From Pedobacter petrophilus (GTDB taxonomy: Bacteria; Bacteroidota; Bacteroidia; Sphingobacteriales; Sphingobacteriaceae), in contig NZ_WKKH01000020.1 of assembly GCF_009674725.1 (NCBI RefSeq), positions 18,229 to 82,228 of the forward strand: a DNA stretch of 64,000 bases, written 5' to 3'. The position numbers and the translations under genes were made by a program. The notes under the pieces are model-generated. The model ran no database searches, was not told the origin of the DNA, and worked only from the letters and a program-made list of their open reading frames with translations. Of this stretch, positions 25,983 to 33,837 are shown piece by piece. Numbering within the stretch: position 1 is the stretch's first letter; every line of letters starts with the position of its first letter.

Positions 25983-26747
25983 ATGCAAAAGCGTGAGCCA
26001 TTAATGACTACAGTACATTTTGAAAACAGAATTTCAAGTCGAACAAATCATATTAAAGAATATGAAGCTGAACTCAAAGATTTTGATGATTTAAGTCGGC
26101 CATATTATACTTTATATATGGATAATTTAAAACTTCTAACTTCGAAATATTCGGCAGGCTATAATATACAAGAATTAAAAGACAATGTAGCACAAGCTAT
26201 AAATTGGTTAATCAAAAATATAGAACACCCGGAACATGATAAATTCTATTTAGATAATTTGGAAGATTATTTAAATCTTTTACAACTATTATCATTGGGG
26301 TTTTTGTTTAACATTAATAAAACAGTATTAAAAAACCTGTTAAATCTTTTTGAAGCCGATGATAAGAAAGATGGAGATGCGTTATTAGATAAAATAGTAA
26401 TTTTTATAGAACCAGATAGGCCACAAGATAACAAACTACAACATCCAAAAGCCTACCAGTCACTTTTTGATGCTATTAATGCCGCAAAAAAAGAACAGCC
26501 CAAGCTGATGCAGAATTTTTTAAAAGGTTGGTATAAGAGTATGCGTAAATGCGGTTGGCACGATATTCACACTAGTCAAGGCAAAAGTAATTTTAATGGC
26601 TATTGGTGCTGGGAGTCTGCCATGGTTACCATACTATGTGATATAGATGATAGCAGCTATCGAGACATGCCTTTTTACCCAAAGGACATAGTTGATTATG
26701 CGAGGCAAAATAAACAATATTTGAAATGGCAGATTTTGATCAAGTAA
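25983..26747 (+). CDS. PoNi-type immunity protein (DUF1910/DUF1911)
   Basis: A 254-residue helical cytoplasmic protein. The N-terminal half corresponds to DUF1910 (long helices, YLNLLQLLSLGFLF), and the C-terminal half to DUF1911, with the signature GYWCWESAMVTIL and DDSSYRDMPFYPKDIVDYAR. PoNi proteins neutralise PoNe nucleases, and the orphan PoNe domain ends just before it. The start is 25983, or possibly the ATG at 26004. It overlaps the next gene by 22 bases. Confidence 0.8.
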   Translation: MQKREPLMTTVHFENRISSRTNHIKEYEAELKDFDDLSRPYYTLYMDNLKLLTSKYSAGYNIQELKDNVAQAINWLIKNIEHPEHDKFYLDNLEDYLNLLQLLSLGFLFNINKTVLKNLLNLFEADDKKDGDALLDKIVIFIEPDRPQDNKLQHPKAYQSLFDAINAAKKEQPKLMQNFLKGWYKSMRKCGWHDIHTSQGKSNFNGYWCWESAMVTILCDIDDSSYRDMPFYPKDIVDYARQNKQYLKWQILIK

Positions 26748-27154
26748 AGCGATTAGCTTATTTAAAGGAAAGGATAAATAATCTCAACGCAACCCTATCT
26801 CCTTTAATGGAAATGGCAGAAACTTTGAGTGTTCAATTCGATTTTAGTCTCGATAGCCTGGATTACCTGGAGCTAATTTTGGTGAAGATCAACCCTGATT
26901 TTAATGATCCGGAACACAGCGGACTCTATGAAGACAGCTGGATTTACCTGGGCGAAACTTATCGAAGAATCCTGAATGGCAAGTGGAGCATCGCTGATGA
27001 TGAAGAATATTATAAGGAAAGCCACAACTGTTTGCCGATGATTACCGATTTTGATCCCTATAATTCGGAACTTTTCCCGATGATAATTATTGATGTTTTT
27101 ATGGAGCAGAGAATGCCACAATTCATGCGGCAACAGGTAGCGCAATACTTATAA
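26726..27154 (+). CDS. Immunity-array hypothetical protein (family a)
   Basis: A 142-residue protein starting inside the end of the PoNi gene. It contains FDFSLDSLDYLELIL and YLGETYRRILNGKWSIADDEEYY. The same layout (SLxxLE, then GE-x-R/RK-x-GG/GK-W) is seen in the protein at 27306, so the two are probably distant relatives. No named immunity family is recognised. GC content is higher than in its neighbours, suggesting a separate origin from the PoNi gene it overlaps. Confidence 0.6.
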   Translation: MADFDQVKRLAYLKERINNLNATLSPLMEMAETLSVQFDFSLDSLDYLELILVKINPDFNDPEHSGLYEDSWIYLGETYRRILNGKWSIADDEEYYKESHNCLPMITDFDPYNSELFPMIIIDVFMEQRMPQFMRQQVAQYL

Positions 27155-27305
27155 AAAAAGGTTTTCTAATTTATCAAACTAATCGTGATGGTTAAATTTA
27201 AGTCATATATCCTTTAGAAAAAGGGTCTCATAACCATCTCAAAAATTTTAAATAAAACAGGTAAAAATTATTACATAGGCTCAAAAACATCTTTATTATA
27301 TCATT

Positions 27306-27818
27306 ATGAGTTTAGAAGATTTTACAAAAGTCGAATTAGAAGAAAAATTTGAAATGTTTATTTTTAACATGGATGATTATTTAGAAAGTTTTATAGATAA
27401 AGTTGAAAAACAAGGTTACAATCTAGATTATTCAATCAAGAGTCTAACTGATTTAGAAAACTACTTAACTCAAAATAAAGTTGATAAGGATAGTGATGAT
27501 GTTAATGATGCTGCTGCCTATTTTGGGGAAGTGGTAAGAAAAAATATTGGTGGAAGATGGGATTGTGATCTAGAAGATGAATCCGACTTATACTACGGAA
27601 AGCCAGTAATTGTTGGTCATACAACGCCAGATGATTTAATGTTATCACCATTTGACTCAGTAATGATTTATATACTTCGACCTGCTAAAGATTTTTTCTT
27701 ATCCGTAATAAGAAGCCATATTAATGATGAACCTATTAATTTAGATGAATTTCCAACTGAAGAAGAACCTAAAGAAAACAAAAACAGATGGAATTTATTA
27801 GATGATTCTGAAGATTAG
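27306..27818 (+). CDS. Immunity-array hypothetical protein (family a) with shared tail
   Basis: A 170-residue acidic protein related in pattern to the 26726 gene product (SIKSLTDLENYL, then AAYFGEVVRKNIGGRWDCD). It carries an extra C-terminal tail starting PKENKNRW that is identical to the tail of the protein at 25027-25461. The preceding gap (27155-27305) is AT-rich and without a start codon for anything longer than a remnant. Function is inferred only from its place in the immunity array. Confidence 0.6.
   Translation: MSLEDFTKVELEEKFEMFIFNMDDYLESFIDKVEKQGYNLDYSIKSLTDLENYLTQNKVDKDSDDVNDAAAYFGEVVRKNIGGRWDCDLEDESDLYYGKPVIVGHTTPDDLMLSPFDSVMIYILRPAKDFFLSVIRSHINDEPINLDEFPTEEEPKENKNRWNLLDDSED
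27768..27818 (+). repeat. Duplicated 51-bp gene end, copy 2
   Basis: Counterpart of the segment at 25411-25461; the encoded peptide is identical from PKENKNRW to the stop. Confidence 0.8.
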
Positions 27819-27857
27819 TTAAAGAGCAGCATTAGCAATAATTCAAAATTATACATT

Positions 27858-28022
27858 ATGGCAGTTGGTTTATTTATAGATCCGGTATTTTATAAAATTG
27901 GATCTGGTAGTTTCTTAAATAGTTTTTTTTCTACGATATATATTAAGTTAGAAAATAACAATTGGGGAAACAAATACCCACTTATTATGAATGACTTATA
28001 CAATGGTTGTGTTAACAATTAA
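27858..28022 (+). pseudogene. Imm70-like immunity gene remnant
   Basis: A 54-codon frame beginning MAVGLFIDPVFYKIGSGSF and continuing FFSTIYIKLENNNWGNKYP. This resembles the N-terminal half of Imm70-family immunity proteins (as I recall them, GSGxF..SFFSTI and WGxKYP). The family is about twice this length, but the frame stops at 28020-28022, one base before the next gene. It is therefore probably a truncated copy cut off by insertion of the following PoNi gene. Confidence 0.5.
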
Positions 28023-28023
28023 T

Positions 28024-28716
28024 ATGAGAGACATACTAAATACAGAAGAAGGATATAAAGAAATTATCTGTAAAAATAATGAATACATAAAACTGGAATT
28101 TGAAGATTTAAATTCATACGTAGTGTCAGATGATAATGATAAAATTAAAGAAACGTATTGGAATCTACTTAATTATACTTTAGATGTTTTAAAAGCTGAA
28201 TATTCTTTAGGCAGTGATGTTGGCAACTTATTAGATTTTTATAAAAAAACTAGCCAATACATATTGAAATCCTGGATACCTGAAAGTGGTTACGTACAAA
28301 TGATAGATATGCTTTCTCTGGGAATAATATTGGATATAGAAGACGAAGAATTCAATAAACTGGTTGCTCTGGTAGAAAAGGAAAATGTAAAAGATTACCT
28401 TATAGATTTCTTAATAAGATCAAGAAATTCTTCTTGGCCACAAACAGAAGGCTTCATATGGAAGAAGCCCTATAAAGGAATTTCTGAAATTGTTTCGTGT
28501 GCTGCTGAAGATAAAGAAAAGGCAATGGCACATTTAAAAAAATATTTAAATGAATGGTATAGGTCAATTGAAATCAAAACCCACAATAGTAAGTGGAATA
28601 TCCATACTGGCTATTGGTGCTGGGAGGCTGGTGCGTTAGCTAAAATTCTGAAATTAGAAGACGCCGCTCTAAAAAATCAACAATATTATCCTTATGATTT
28701 AGTGCATTGGAAATAA
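28024..28716 (+). CDS. Second PoNi-type immunity protein (DUF1910/DUF1911)
   Basis: A 230-residue paralogue of the 25983 product. The C-terminal signature GYWCWEAGALAKIL and QQYYPYDLVHW matches DUF1911; the N-terminal half has the helical DUF1910 pattern (MIDMLSLGIIL). The start is set at the ATG at 28024: an upstream ATG at 27991 overlaps the Imm70-like frame and adds unrelated residues. No PoNe toxin is next to this copy, so it is an orphan immunity gene. Confidence 0.78.
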   Translation: MRDILNTEEGYKEIICKNNEYIKLEFEDLNSYVVSDDNDKIKETYWNLLNYTLDVLKAEYSLGSDVGNLLDFYKKTSQYILKSWIPESGYVQMIDMLSLGIILDIEDEEFNKLVALVEKENVKDYLIDFLIRSRNSSWPQTEGFIWKKPYKGISEIVSCAAEDKEKAMAHLKKYLNEWYRSIEIKTHNSKWNIHTGYWCWEAGALAKILKLEDAALKNQQYYPYDLVHWK

Positions 28717-28727
28717 GCGATTGGATT

Positions 28728-28811
28728 ATGGAAAAATACATCAAAATAATGTACATCTTGGCTCAAAACAGTAGGGATGCGGATTTTATCAAATCTAAAC
28801 TAGAAAAATAA
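28728..28811 (+). CDS. 27-residue open frame after the immunity array (doubtful)
   Basis: An ATG frame 11 bases after the PoNi stop encoding MEKYIKIMYILAQNSRDADF and a short basic end. It may be the start or remnant of another immunity gene. No supporting homology or signal is visible. Confidence 0.25.
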   Translation: MEKYIKIMYILAQNSRDADFIKSKLEK

Positions 28812-28864
28812 TTATTAGGTACTTGAGGTAAATCCTTGATAACGGGTTGCTTTCGTTTCATAAA

Positions 28865-28903
28865 TTACAGAAAAACCCTGCATTACTGCAAGGCTTTCTG
28901 TAA
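28865..28903. repeat. 39-bp nested hairpin at the end of the VgrG island
   Basis: Outer arms TTACAGAAA / TTTCTGTAA are perfect and enclose a second stem CCTGCA / TGCA-GG. It may terminate the immunity transcript or mark the boundary of the transferred island. The remaining bases to 29059 show nothing recognisable. Confidence 0.5.
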
Positions 28904-29059
28904 TCGATACGTGCAAAACGGATCATTTACCGGGTATAAGGGCTTCAGGCAAAATATTGTAGCATGATAAGCCTAAATAAGGTTAGTTCTGTTTTGCCCG
29001 GACAGATTGAGGTACGAATGGAAACTATAAAGCACTGTTGATTAATGAGCTGTTTTTTT

Positions 29060-29830
29060 TTATTTCATCAGACTGATATTGGTCAGCCCGCCATCTGAAA
29101 GGATTTCGGTGCCCACTATAAAAGCAGAATCATCCGAAGCTAAAAAAACAGCAGCGTGTCCGATATCGGCCGGAAGCCCTTGTCTGCCCACAGGTGTAAT
29201 GTCTACCCAACTTTGTTTAACCTGTTCCAGCATTTCCTGTGGTACCAGCTTGCCAAAAACAGGCGTATCGATAGAGCCAGGCGAGAGGGTATTCACCCTT
29301 ATTTTTCTGGCAAGAAGATCTAAAGACAGGCCTTTTGCCAAAGAGATGATTGCGGCCTTTGCTGCGGCATAGATCGTCATTCCGGGTGCGGCACGGTGGG
29401 CGGCGCTGGAGCCGATGAGGATGATGGAAGCGCCATCATTTAAAAAAGGAAGTGATTTTTGCACGGTAAAGTAGGCGCTTTTCAAATTCAGGTCCATGTA
29501 GCGGTCATAGTTTTCTTCGGTTATATCCTCAACAGAAGCCATAGGCATACCATCTACAATGCCACCGGCGTTCACCACCAGTACATCAATCTTCCCAAAT
29601 TTTCCGGCAGTTGTTTTAAATATATTTTCCAGGTCGCTACTGTTGGTTACATCGCCTTTTACGGCCATAAACCCTGCACCCAGTTCAGTCACGGACTGGT
29701 TTAATGTAGCTTCATTTCTTCCGGTAATGGTACCAACGGCGCCTGCATTTTTAAATGCGTCTGCAATACCCCATCCAATACCACTGTTGCCGCCTGTAAT
29801 TACGGCTACCTTGTTTTTTAATTTTGTCAT
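29060..29830 (-). CDS. SDR-family oxidoreductase
   Basis: A 256-residue classical short-chain dehydrogenase. Cofactor motif TGGNSGIG (residues 12-19), NAGG at 87-90, and catalytic Ser142, Tyr154 and Lys158 (YAAAK). SPGSIDTPVF and the C-terminal GTEILSDGGL complete the pattern. It follows another SDR gene by 25 bases and is probably in the same transcript, controlled by the divergent HxlR regulator. Substrate unknown. Confidence 0.88.
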   Translation of the reverse strand: MTKLKNKVAVITGGNSGIGWGIADAFKNAGAVGTITGRNEATLNQSVTELGAGFMAVKGDVTNSSDLENIFKTTAGKFGKIDVLVVNAGGIVDGMPMASVEDITEENYDRYMDLNLKSAYFTVQKSLPFLNDGASIILIGSSAAHRAAPGMTIYAAAKAAIISLAKGLSLDLLARKIRVNTLSPGSIDTPVFGKLVPQEMLEQVKQSWVDITPVGRQGLPADIGHAAVFLASDDSAFIVGTEILSDGGLTNISLMK

Positions 29831-29855
29831 TTTGTTTTTGCTATTTATTTGATCT

Positions 29856-30611
29856 TTAAATTCCGTAGATACCGCCAGAAACGACTATTTTTTCTCCGGT
29901 AATCCACGCGGCATCCTCACTGGCCAGGAATACGGCAACTTTTGCAATATCATCAGGTTGTCCGGTTCGCCCAAGTGGGGTATTGGCTACTAATTTGGCT
30001 TCAAAATCACTGCCTATAAAACCTGCGCTATGGGAACCTTCTGTTTCAACTACGCCGGGTAAAATAGAGTTGATGCGGATGTTTCTTCCGCCGAATTCTT
30101 TAGACAGGGCAATGGTGATGGCATCTAAGGCTGCTTTGGTTGCAGAATACACGGAGCCCGTTGGCAGCGGCGTATTGCTGGCACCAGAACTGATGTTTAT
30201 GATATTGCCGCCTTTATCTCCGAATAACTTAATTGCCGCCTGTATGGCTAGTATAGACCCCAGCACATTGATGTTGAAATGTTGATGGAATGTAGAAGGA
30301 GATACTGTTTCGATTGATTCGTATAAATAAACCCCGGCGTTATTTACCAGGATATCCAGCGTACCAAAGGCCTGTTGTGTTTCTTCGAATAACCTGTTGA
30401 TATCTGCCTCTTGAGATACATCTGCCTGTACAGCAATGGCAATGCCACCCTTATTAGTGATCTCGTTCACTACCTGATCTGCATCTGCTTTGCTGGAAGC
30501 ATAATTCACCACCACTTTTGCGCCAGCTGCTGCATAATATTTAGCGATAGCAGCACCTATACCTTTAGATGCGCCGGTTACTACGGCTACTTTGTTTTCT
30601 AATTTATTCAT
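29856..30611 (-). CDS. SDR-family oxidoreductase (glucose 1-dehydrogenase-like)
   Basis: A 251-residue classical SDR: TGASKGIG (12-19), NNAG (90-93), Ser142, Tyr155 and Lys159 (YSATK), and ITGEKIVVSGG at the end. VNYASSKADAD after strand 2 suggests NADP preference. First gene of a two-gene transcript divergent from the HxlR-family regulator at 30715. Sequence does not fix the substrate. Confidence 0.88.
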   Translation of the reverse strand: MNKLENKVAVVTGASKGIGAAIAKYYAAAGAKVVVNYASSKADADQVVNEITNKGGIAIAVQADVSQEADINRLFEETQQAFGTLDILVNNAGVYLYESIETVSPSTFHQHFNINVLGSILAIQAAIKLFGDKGGNIINISSGASNTPLPTGSVYSATKAALDAITIALSKEFGGRNIRINSILPGVVETEGSHSAGFIGSDFEAKLVANTPLGRTGQPDDIAKVAVFLASEDAAWITGEKIVVSGGIYGI

Positions 30612-30636
30612 GATTCTTTTTATTTTAATTATGCAG

Positions 30637-30644
30637 CAAAGCTA
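30637..30644 (-). promoter_or_regulatory. -7 box of the SDR operon
   Basis: TAGCTTTG on the minus strand matches TAnnTTTG and lies 25 bases before the start codon at 30611. Confidence 0.5.
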
Positions 30645-30664
30645 AATGGTATTTATATAATTTA

Positions 30665-30712
30665 GTAACTTTGTATCTAAAAGTAACAGTAACCTAGAGG
30701 GAACAAAGTAAC
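30665..30712. promoter_or_regulatory. Candidate HxlR-family operator region
   Basis: GTAACTTTGT (30665-30674) and ACAAAGTAAC (30703-30712) are inverted with one mismatch, and two more GTAAC words lie between them. The left arm contains TAACTTTG, a TAnnTTTG -7 match for the regulator gene. HxlR-type regulators bind GTAAC/GTTAC-containing dyads, so autoregulation is likely. Confidence 0.5.
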
Positions 30713-30714
30713 AT

Positions 30715-31071
30715 ATGGAGTGCATACCACAATCTCAGCAGGATAGAAAAAAAGAAATGATGGCCGTTCATGATGCCATGGATGTGCTGAACGGAAAATG
30801 GAAGATTAACATCATTTCCTCTATTTGCTATTACAACAAAAGAAGGTTTTCTGATATCCTGAATGATGTAACCGGGATCTCAAACAAGATGCTGAGTAAA
30901 GAATTAAAGGAGCTGGAAGTGAATAAGCTGGTTGCAAGGACAGTGTTAAATACGCATCCGGTAACGATTCAGTACGAATTAACCGAACATGGCAAAACCT
31001 TAAAAACCATTATTAACAATTTAACCGATTGGGGAATCCAGCACCGAAAGGAAGTTACCGGGAGAAATTAG
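30715..31071 (+). CDS. HxlR-family winged-helix transcriptional regulator
   Basis: A 118-residue MarR/HxlR-type regulator. The HxlR signature runs from VLNGKWKINIISSI through RRFSDILNDVTGISNKMLSKELKELE to YELTEHGKTL. One Cys (SICYY) lies near the position used for redox or electrophile sensing in YodB/HypR, plus Cys3 at the N-terminus. Its gene is divergent from two SDR oxidoreductases, a standard arrangement for HxlR control of detoxifying reductases. Confidence 0.9.
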   Translation: MECIPQSQQDRKKEMMAVHDAMDVLNGKWKINIISSICYYNKRRFSDILNDVTGISNKMLSKELKELEVNKLVARTVLNTHPVTIQYELTEHGKTLKTIINNLTDWGIQHRKEVTGRN

Positions 31072-31238
31072 TATTGGTGGTTATGGGTGTAATCCTGTAA
31101 GCCTTCCCGTAAAGGAATGGTTAATAAGGATAGCAGTTTAGTGGGTTTTCAAACCGGAAAACGGCCGGAGCACTTTGCGTGTATCGCATATTGCCTCCGT
31201 AAGGTTAACTAACCTGATTTTTTAACTATGGCACCACA

Positions 31239-31783
31239 ATGCAGACACTTTTCCCCCTGGCGCCCATTTTACCAGATGGATTTTTATACCTTGAAGATTT
31301 TATTTCTTTAGCGCAAGAGCAGCAATTGCTGGCGGCAGTTAAAGCACTTCCGCTTCATACGATGATTTTCCAGGGATTTGAAACCAAAAGATTGGTAGAA
31401 AATTTCGGCTACGATTACCATTTCGATAGCCGCAAGATTAGTGCAGGCAAACCCATTCCAGCTGCGTTTTCTTTCCTGATCGAATTGGTAGCTGATTTCC
31501 TTTCCTGCAAGCTGGAAGACTTTCAGGAGTTGCTGGTTACGGCTTATCCGCCCGGCGCTGTAATTAACCGGCGCCGGGATGCACCTTTTGAAATGATTGC
31601 AGGAATTTCCCTGTCAGCAGATTTTGTATTCCGCTTACGTCCGTACGCCAGGGCCAAACAGGGGAGGAAATCCACCCGGTCGCTCTACCTGTTGAGCGGC
31701 GTTGCCCGGGAAGAATGGGAGCACAGTACCATGCCTGTACTGCTACCCGGTATTCAATCCCCCTTACCTTAAGGGAAACCTGA
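31239..31783 (+). pseudogene. Decayed AlkB-like 2-oxoglutarate dioxygenase gene
   Basis: The frame reads as an AlkB-family DNA repair dioxygenase over residues 1-165 (FLYLEDFI, LVTAYPPGAVIN, IAGISLSADFVFRLR, RSLYLLSGVAREEWEHS). The iron site HxD is broken: the usual NWHRD reads NRRRD, so the first His is lost. Just after WEHS a one-base deletion near 31738 shifts the frame, ending at 31772. In the next frame TATRYSI continues, followed by a degenerate LTLR and a stop at 31781-31783, so the final Arg of the 2-oxoglutarate site is also lost. Almost surely non-functional. Confidence 0.75.
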
Positions 31784-31811
31784 TTACTCCGGGGGATGTG
31801 ATAACGCGTTG

Positions 31812-32807
31812 CTACGCAATACCGTATTTGATCATGAAATTTTGCACGGCCTTAATGGTGGTCTCGGGGTATTCGATCAGGCTTTGGTGCCCGCCCTTAA
31901 CCATTGCGAGTTCGCTGCGGTTGAGGTGTTGATGGAGGTACAAACCAGCGGCGGGAGCAATCAGGCGGTCTTCAGTAGCCGCTATCACCAGGCAGGGCAT
32001 GTCTATTTTATCAAGGTCTTTGCTCATGTCGAACCGGAAGGTTGCCATTAAACTCCTGGCAGCGGTTTGTGCAGTGGTGTTCGCTGCTGATCTGGCCATC
32101 TGCCGGAGCGTAGCGCTGCTTTGGTTTCCTTTAAATAACAGCAGGCGGTAAAACAGGCAACTCAAACCAGAACTGTATGCCAGGTAACCCATTGCGGTAA
32201 AGAATTTATTGTGCCGGGCAATATAACTTAGCGTTGGGTCAATCAGCCGCCACTGGATCAGGGAAGGGATAGGACCAAACGGCATTGTTTCTAACGGGTT
32301 GGTATAACCGCAATGCTGCAGGATGATGGCTTTTGGCGCAGGCAGGTAGTTTTGTTTGCAATATTCCTGGCAAATCATTCCACCGAGGCTGTGGCCATGT
32401 AATACCGGCTGTTGGATGTTCAATTGAGTCAGGATATGGTTCAGGTCTAATGCCAGTGCCTTGATGGAGAAATCACGGCCATCTGGTGATGATCCATGTC
32501 CCGGCAAATCAATGCTGATCAGCCAGTAGTCGTTACTGAAATTTTGCTCCAGGTATTGCCATTGCTGCTTATTGGCATTTATGCCGTGGATAAATACCAG
32601 TGGCTGCGCTTCACGCCGACCAGTACTTTTTACGAAAAGCACATTACCTGTAGAACTTTTGATGTATTGCCCCTGAGTGTTGTTTTCTTCTTCTGGCACC
32701 GGTTTATTTCGGTTCCGGCTGGATAACAGCCAGGAAACAGGGTATCTGCCGAAGAGTAAGATCAGGGCTGCAATGCCGTAACTTGTTTTTTTAAGGTTAA
32801 GTTTCAT
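31812..32807 (-). CDS. Membrane-anchored alpha/beta hydrolase
   Basis: A 331-residue hydrolase with an N-terminal hydrophobic anchor (about residues 10-28). The core has FIHGINANKQQW (oxyanion loop), IDLPGHGSS, the nucleophile elbow GHSLGG (Ser140), the acid in AATEDRL and His in KGGHQSL. This is the general alpha/beta hydrolase-1 (lipase/esterase) pattern. Probably faces the periplasm, substrate unknown. It converges with the decayed AlkB gene. Confidence 0.85.
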   Translation of the reverse strand: MKLNLKKTSYGIAALILLFGRYPVSWLLSSRNRNKPVPEEENNTQGQYIKSSTGNVLFVKSTGRREAQPLVFIHGINANKQQWQYLEQNFSNDYWLISIDLPGHGSSPDGRDFSIKALALDLNHILTQLNIQQPVLHGHSLGGMICQEYCKQNYLPAPKAIILQHCGYTNPLETMPFGPIPSLIQWRLIDPTLSYIARHNKFFTAMGYLAYSSGLSCLFYRLLLFKGNQSSATLRQMARSAANTTAQTAARSLMATFRFDMSKDLDKIDMPCLVIAATEDRLIAPAAGLYLHQHLNRSELAMVKGGHQSLIEYPETTIKAVQNFMIKYGIA

Positions 32808-33609
32808 AAATAATCAATCGATAGGCATCACCTGGAAAATGAAATTGGTTCACATGATTTCTGCTCCATGCAGGTTATCAGAGTGCCTGCTATCTAAACA
32901 TAGCCCATCAGCCGGTTGTTTTGAGATTGTAGAAGAAAGGGGAAAGGTTAACTCCCATCGCCTGATGTATGATTCAGTTTTAAATGGTATCATATTCACC
33001 TAATATCGAAACCAGGGAAATACAGTGAAGGAAAGCTGTACAGCTTTTCGCTTAATTTGTTATGATGAGTAGGGAAAGGCAATCCGCGAACAAAATGTTT
33101 TGATTGCTGTACTGAGGGAAATCTTAAAAATGGAGTCAGCGGATTGCTTTTGACTGTTCCGAACAAGTTGTACTACCATTAAGAATTTAACAGGAATTCC
33201 GCTTGTGTATTATGGTTCGTTAATGAACACCGTCGAGTTGACAGTTCTTTTTATAAGATGCCTCGAGCACCTAACATGCTTTAGACCTGACACCAGGGGG
33301 AATAATGTGCCATTGAAATAAGGTTCACCATCTATTTGATTGGCAATACCTTATTCAAGTAACAATAATTTGATATGGTAGGTAATTAATTAGATCATCA
33401 GATAATAACTTATTATAAGGATAGGCATCAGCTACTGAATACTGAGCTAATTCTTAATCATACGCAGATATGGGTAAAAACACCTGTTAGAAAAGGGTGT
33501 TTTTACCCTAAAAGTTCTTTTTTATTGCCATAACTTTATCATAGATATCAATCATCCTAATGGGCTTAATCACTTCATTAGGAGGTATTAACGTATAAAT
33601 TTTAAAAAA
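32808..33609. other. 800-bp non-coding gap before the giant-protein cluster
   Basis: No convincing gene is visible. Points seen: GCAATCCGC near 33079 and its inverse GCGGATTGC near 33140; the word GATAGGCATCA at 32819 and 33421; a strong hairpin at 33472-33508; and a smaller hairpin TCCTAATG / CATTAGGA at 33555-33583. It may hold the cluster promoter and a long structured leader. Confidence 0.5.
33472..33508. repeat. Perfect 13-bp inverted repeat upstream of the giant-protein cluster
   Basis: Arms GGGTAAAAACACC and GGTGTTTTTACCC are exact around an 11-base loop. There is no T-run directly after the complete stem, but the stem itself contains five T, so it could act as a terminator/attenuator or as an operator. 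Confidence 0.7.
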
Positions 33610-33774
33610 ATGAAAACGCCTCTCTCAATCATTAATCTGCTGATTCTATTTTCTCTTTTTCTCAGGCAGCAATTAAAGCAGGTGATCTGGTTTTTTCCAG
33701 ATTGTTACACGTCTTTTCAATTCGCAATAGTCTGTCGGGTTTTTATTTTTCATTTGTTTTTAGTGGCTTTTTAA
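33610..33774 (+). CDS. 54-residue hydrophobic open frame in the leader (doubtful)
   Basis: An ATG frame rich in Leu, Phe and Ile (MKTPLSIINLLILFSLFL at the start and VFIFHLFLVAF at the end), so a possible small membrane peptide or leader peptide. It ends 63 bases before the first clear gene of the cluster. It may equally be chance coding within a T-rich leader. Confidence 0.3.
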   Translation: MKTPLSIINLLILFSLFLRQQLKQVIWFFPDCYTSFQFAIVCRVFIFHLFLVAF

Positions 33775-33837
33775 TGCAGCCGAATGTGCCTATTCAAATA
33801 AAACCAATTATAAAATTTTAATTTAAAACAAAAAATC

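Noticed and set aside
27155..27305. Possible toxin-domain remnant (ILNKTGKNYYIGSK in one frame)
   Set aside because: The frame has no start codon, is short and ends in the next gene; the resemblance to toxin ends is too weak to call.
20070..28811. Complete type VI secretion or eCIS cluster
   Set aside because: Only spike, adaptor, tip-toxin and immunity genes are present; no sheath, tube, baseplate or ATPase genes are seen.
31702..32051. Plus-strand short frames after the decayed AlkB gene
   Set aside because: They overlap the convincing alpha/beta hydrolase on the other strand and show no family features.
33061..33170. Insertion-sequence remnant suggested by GCAATCCGC / GCGGATTGC inverted words
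   Set aside because: No transposase fragment, no target duplication, and 9-bp inverted words at this distance can arise by chance.
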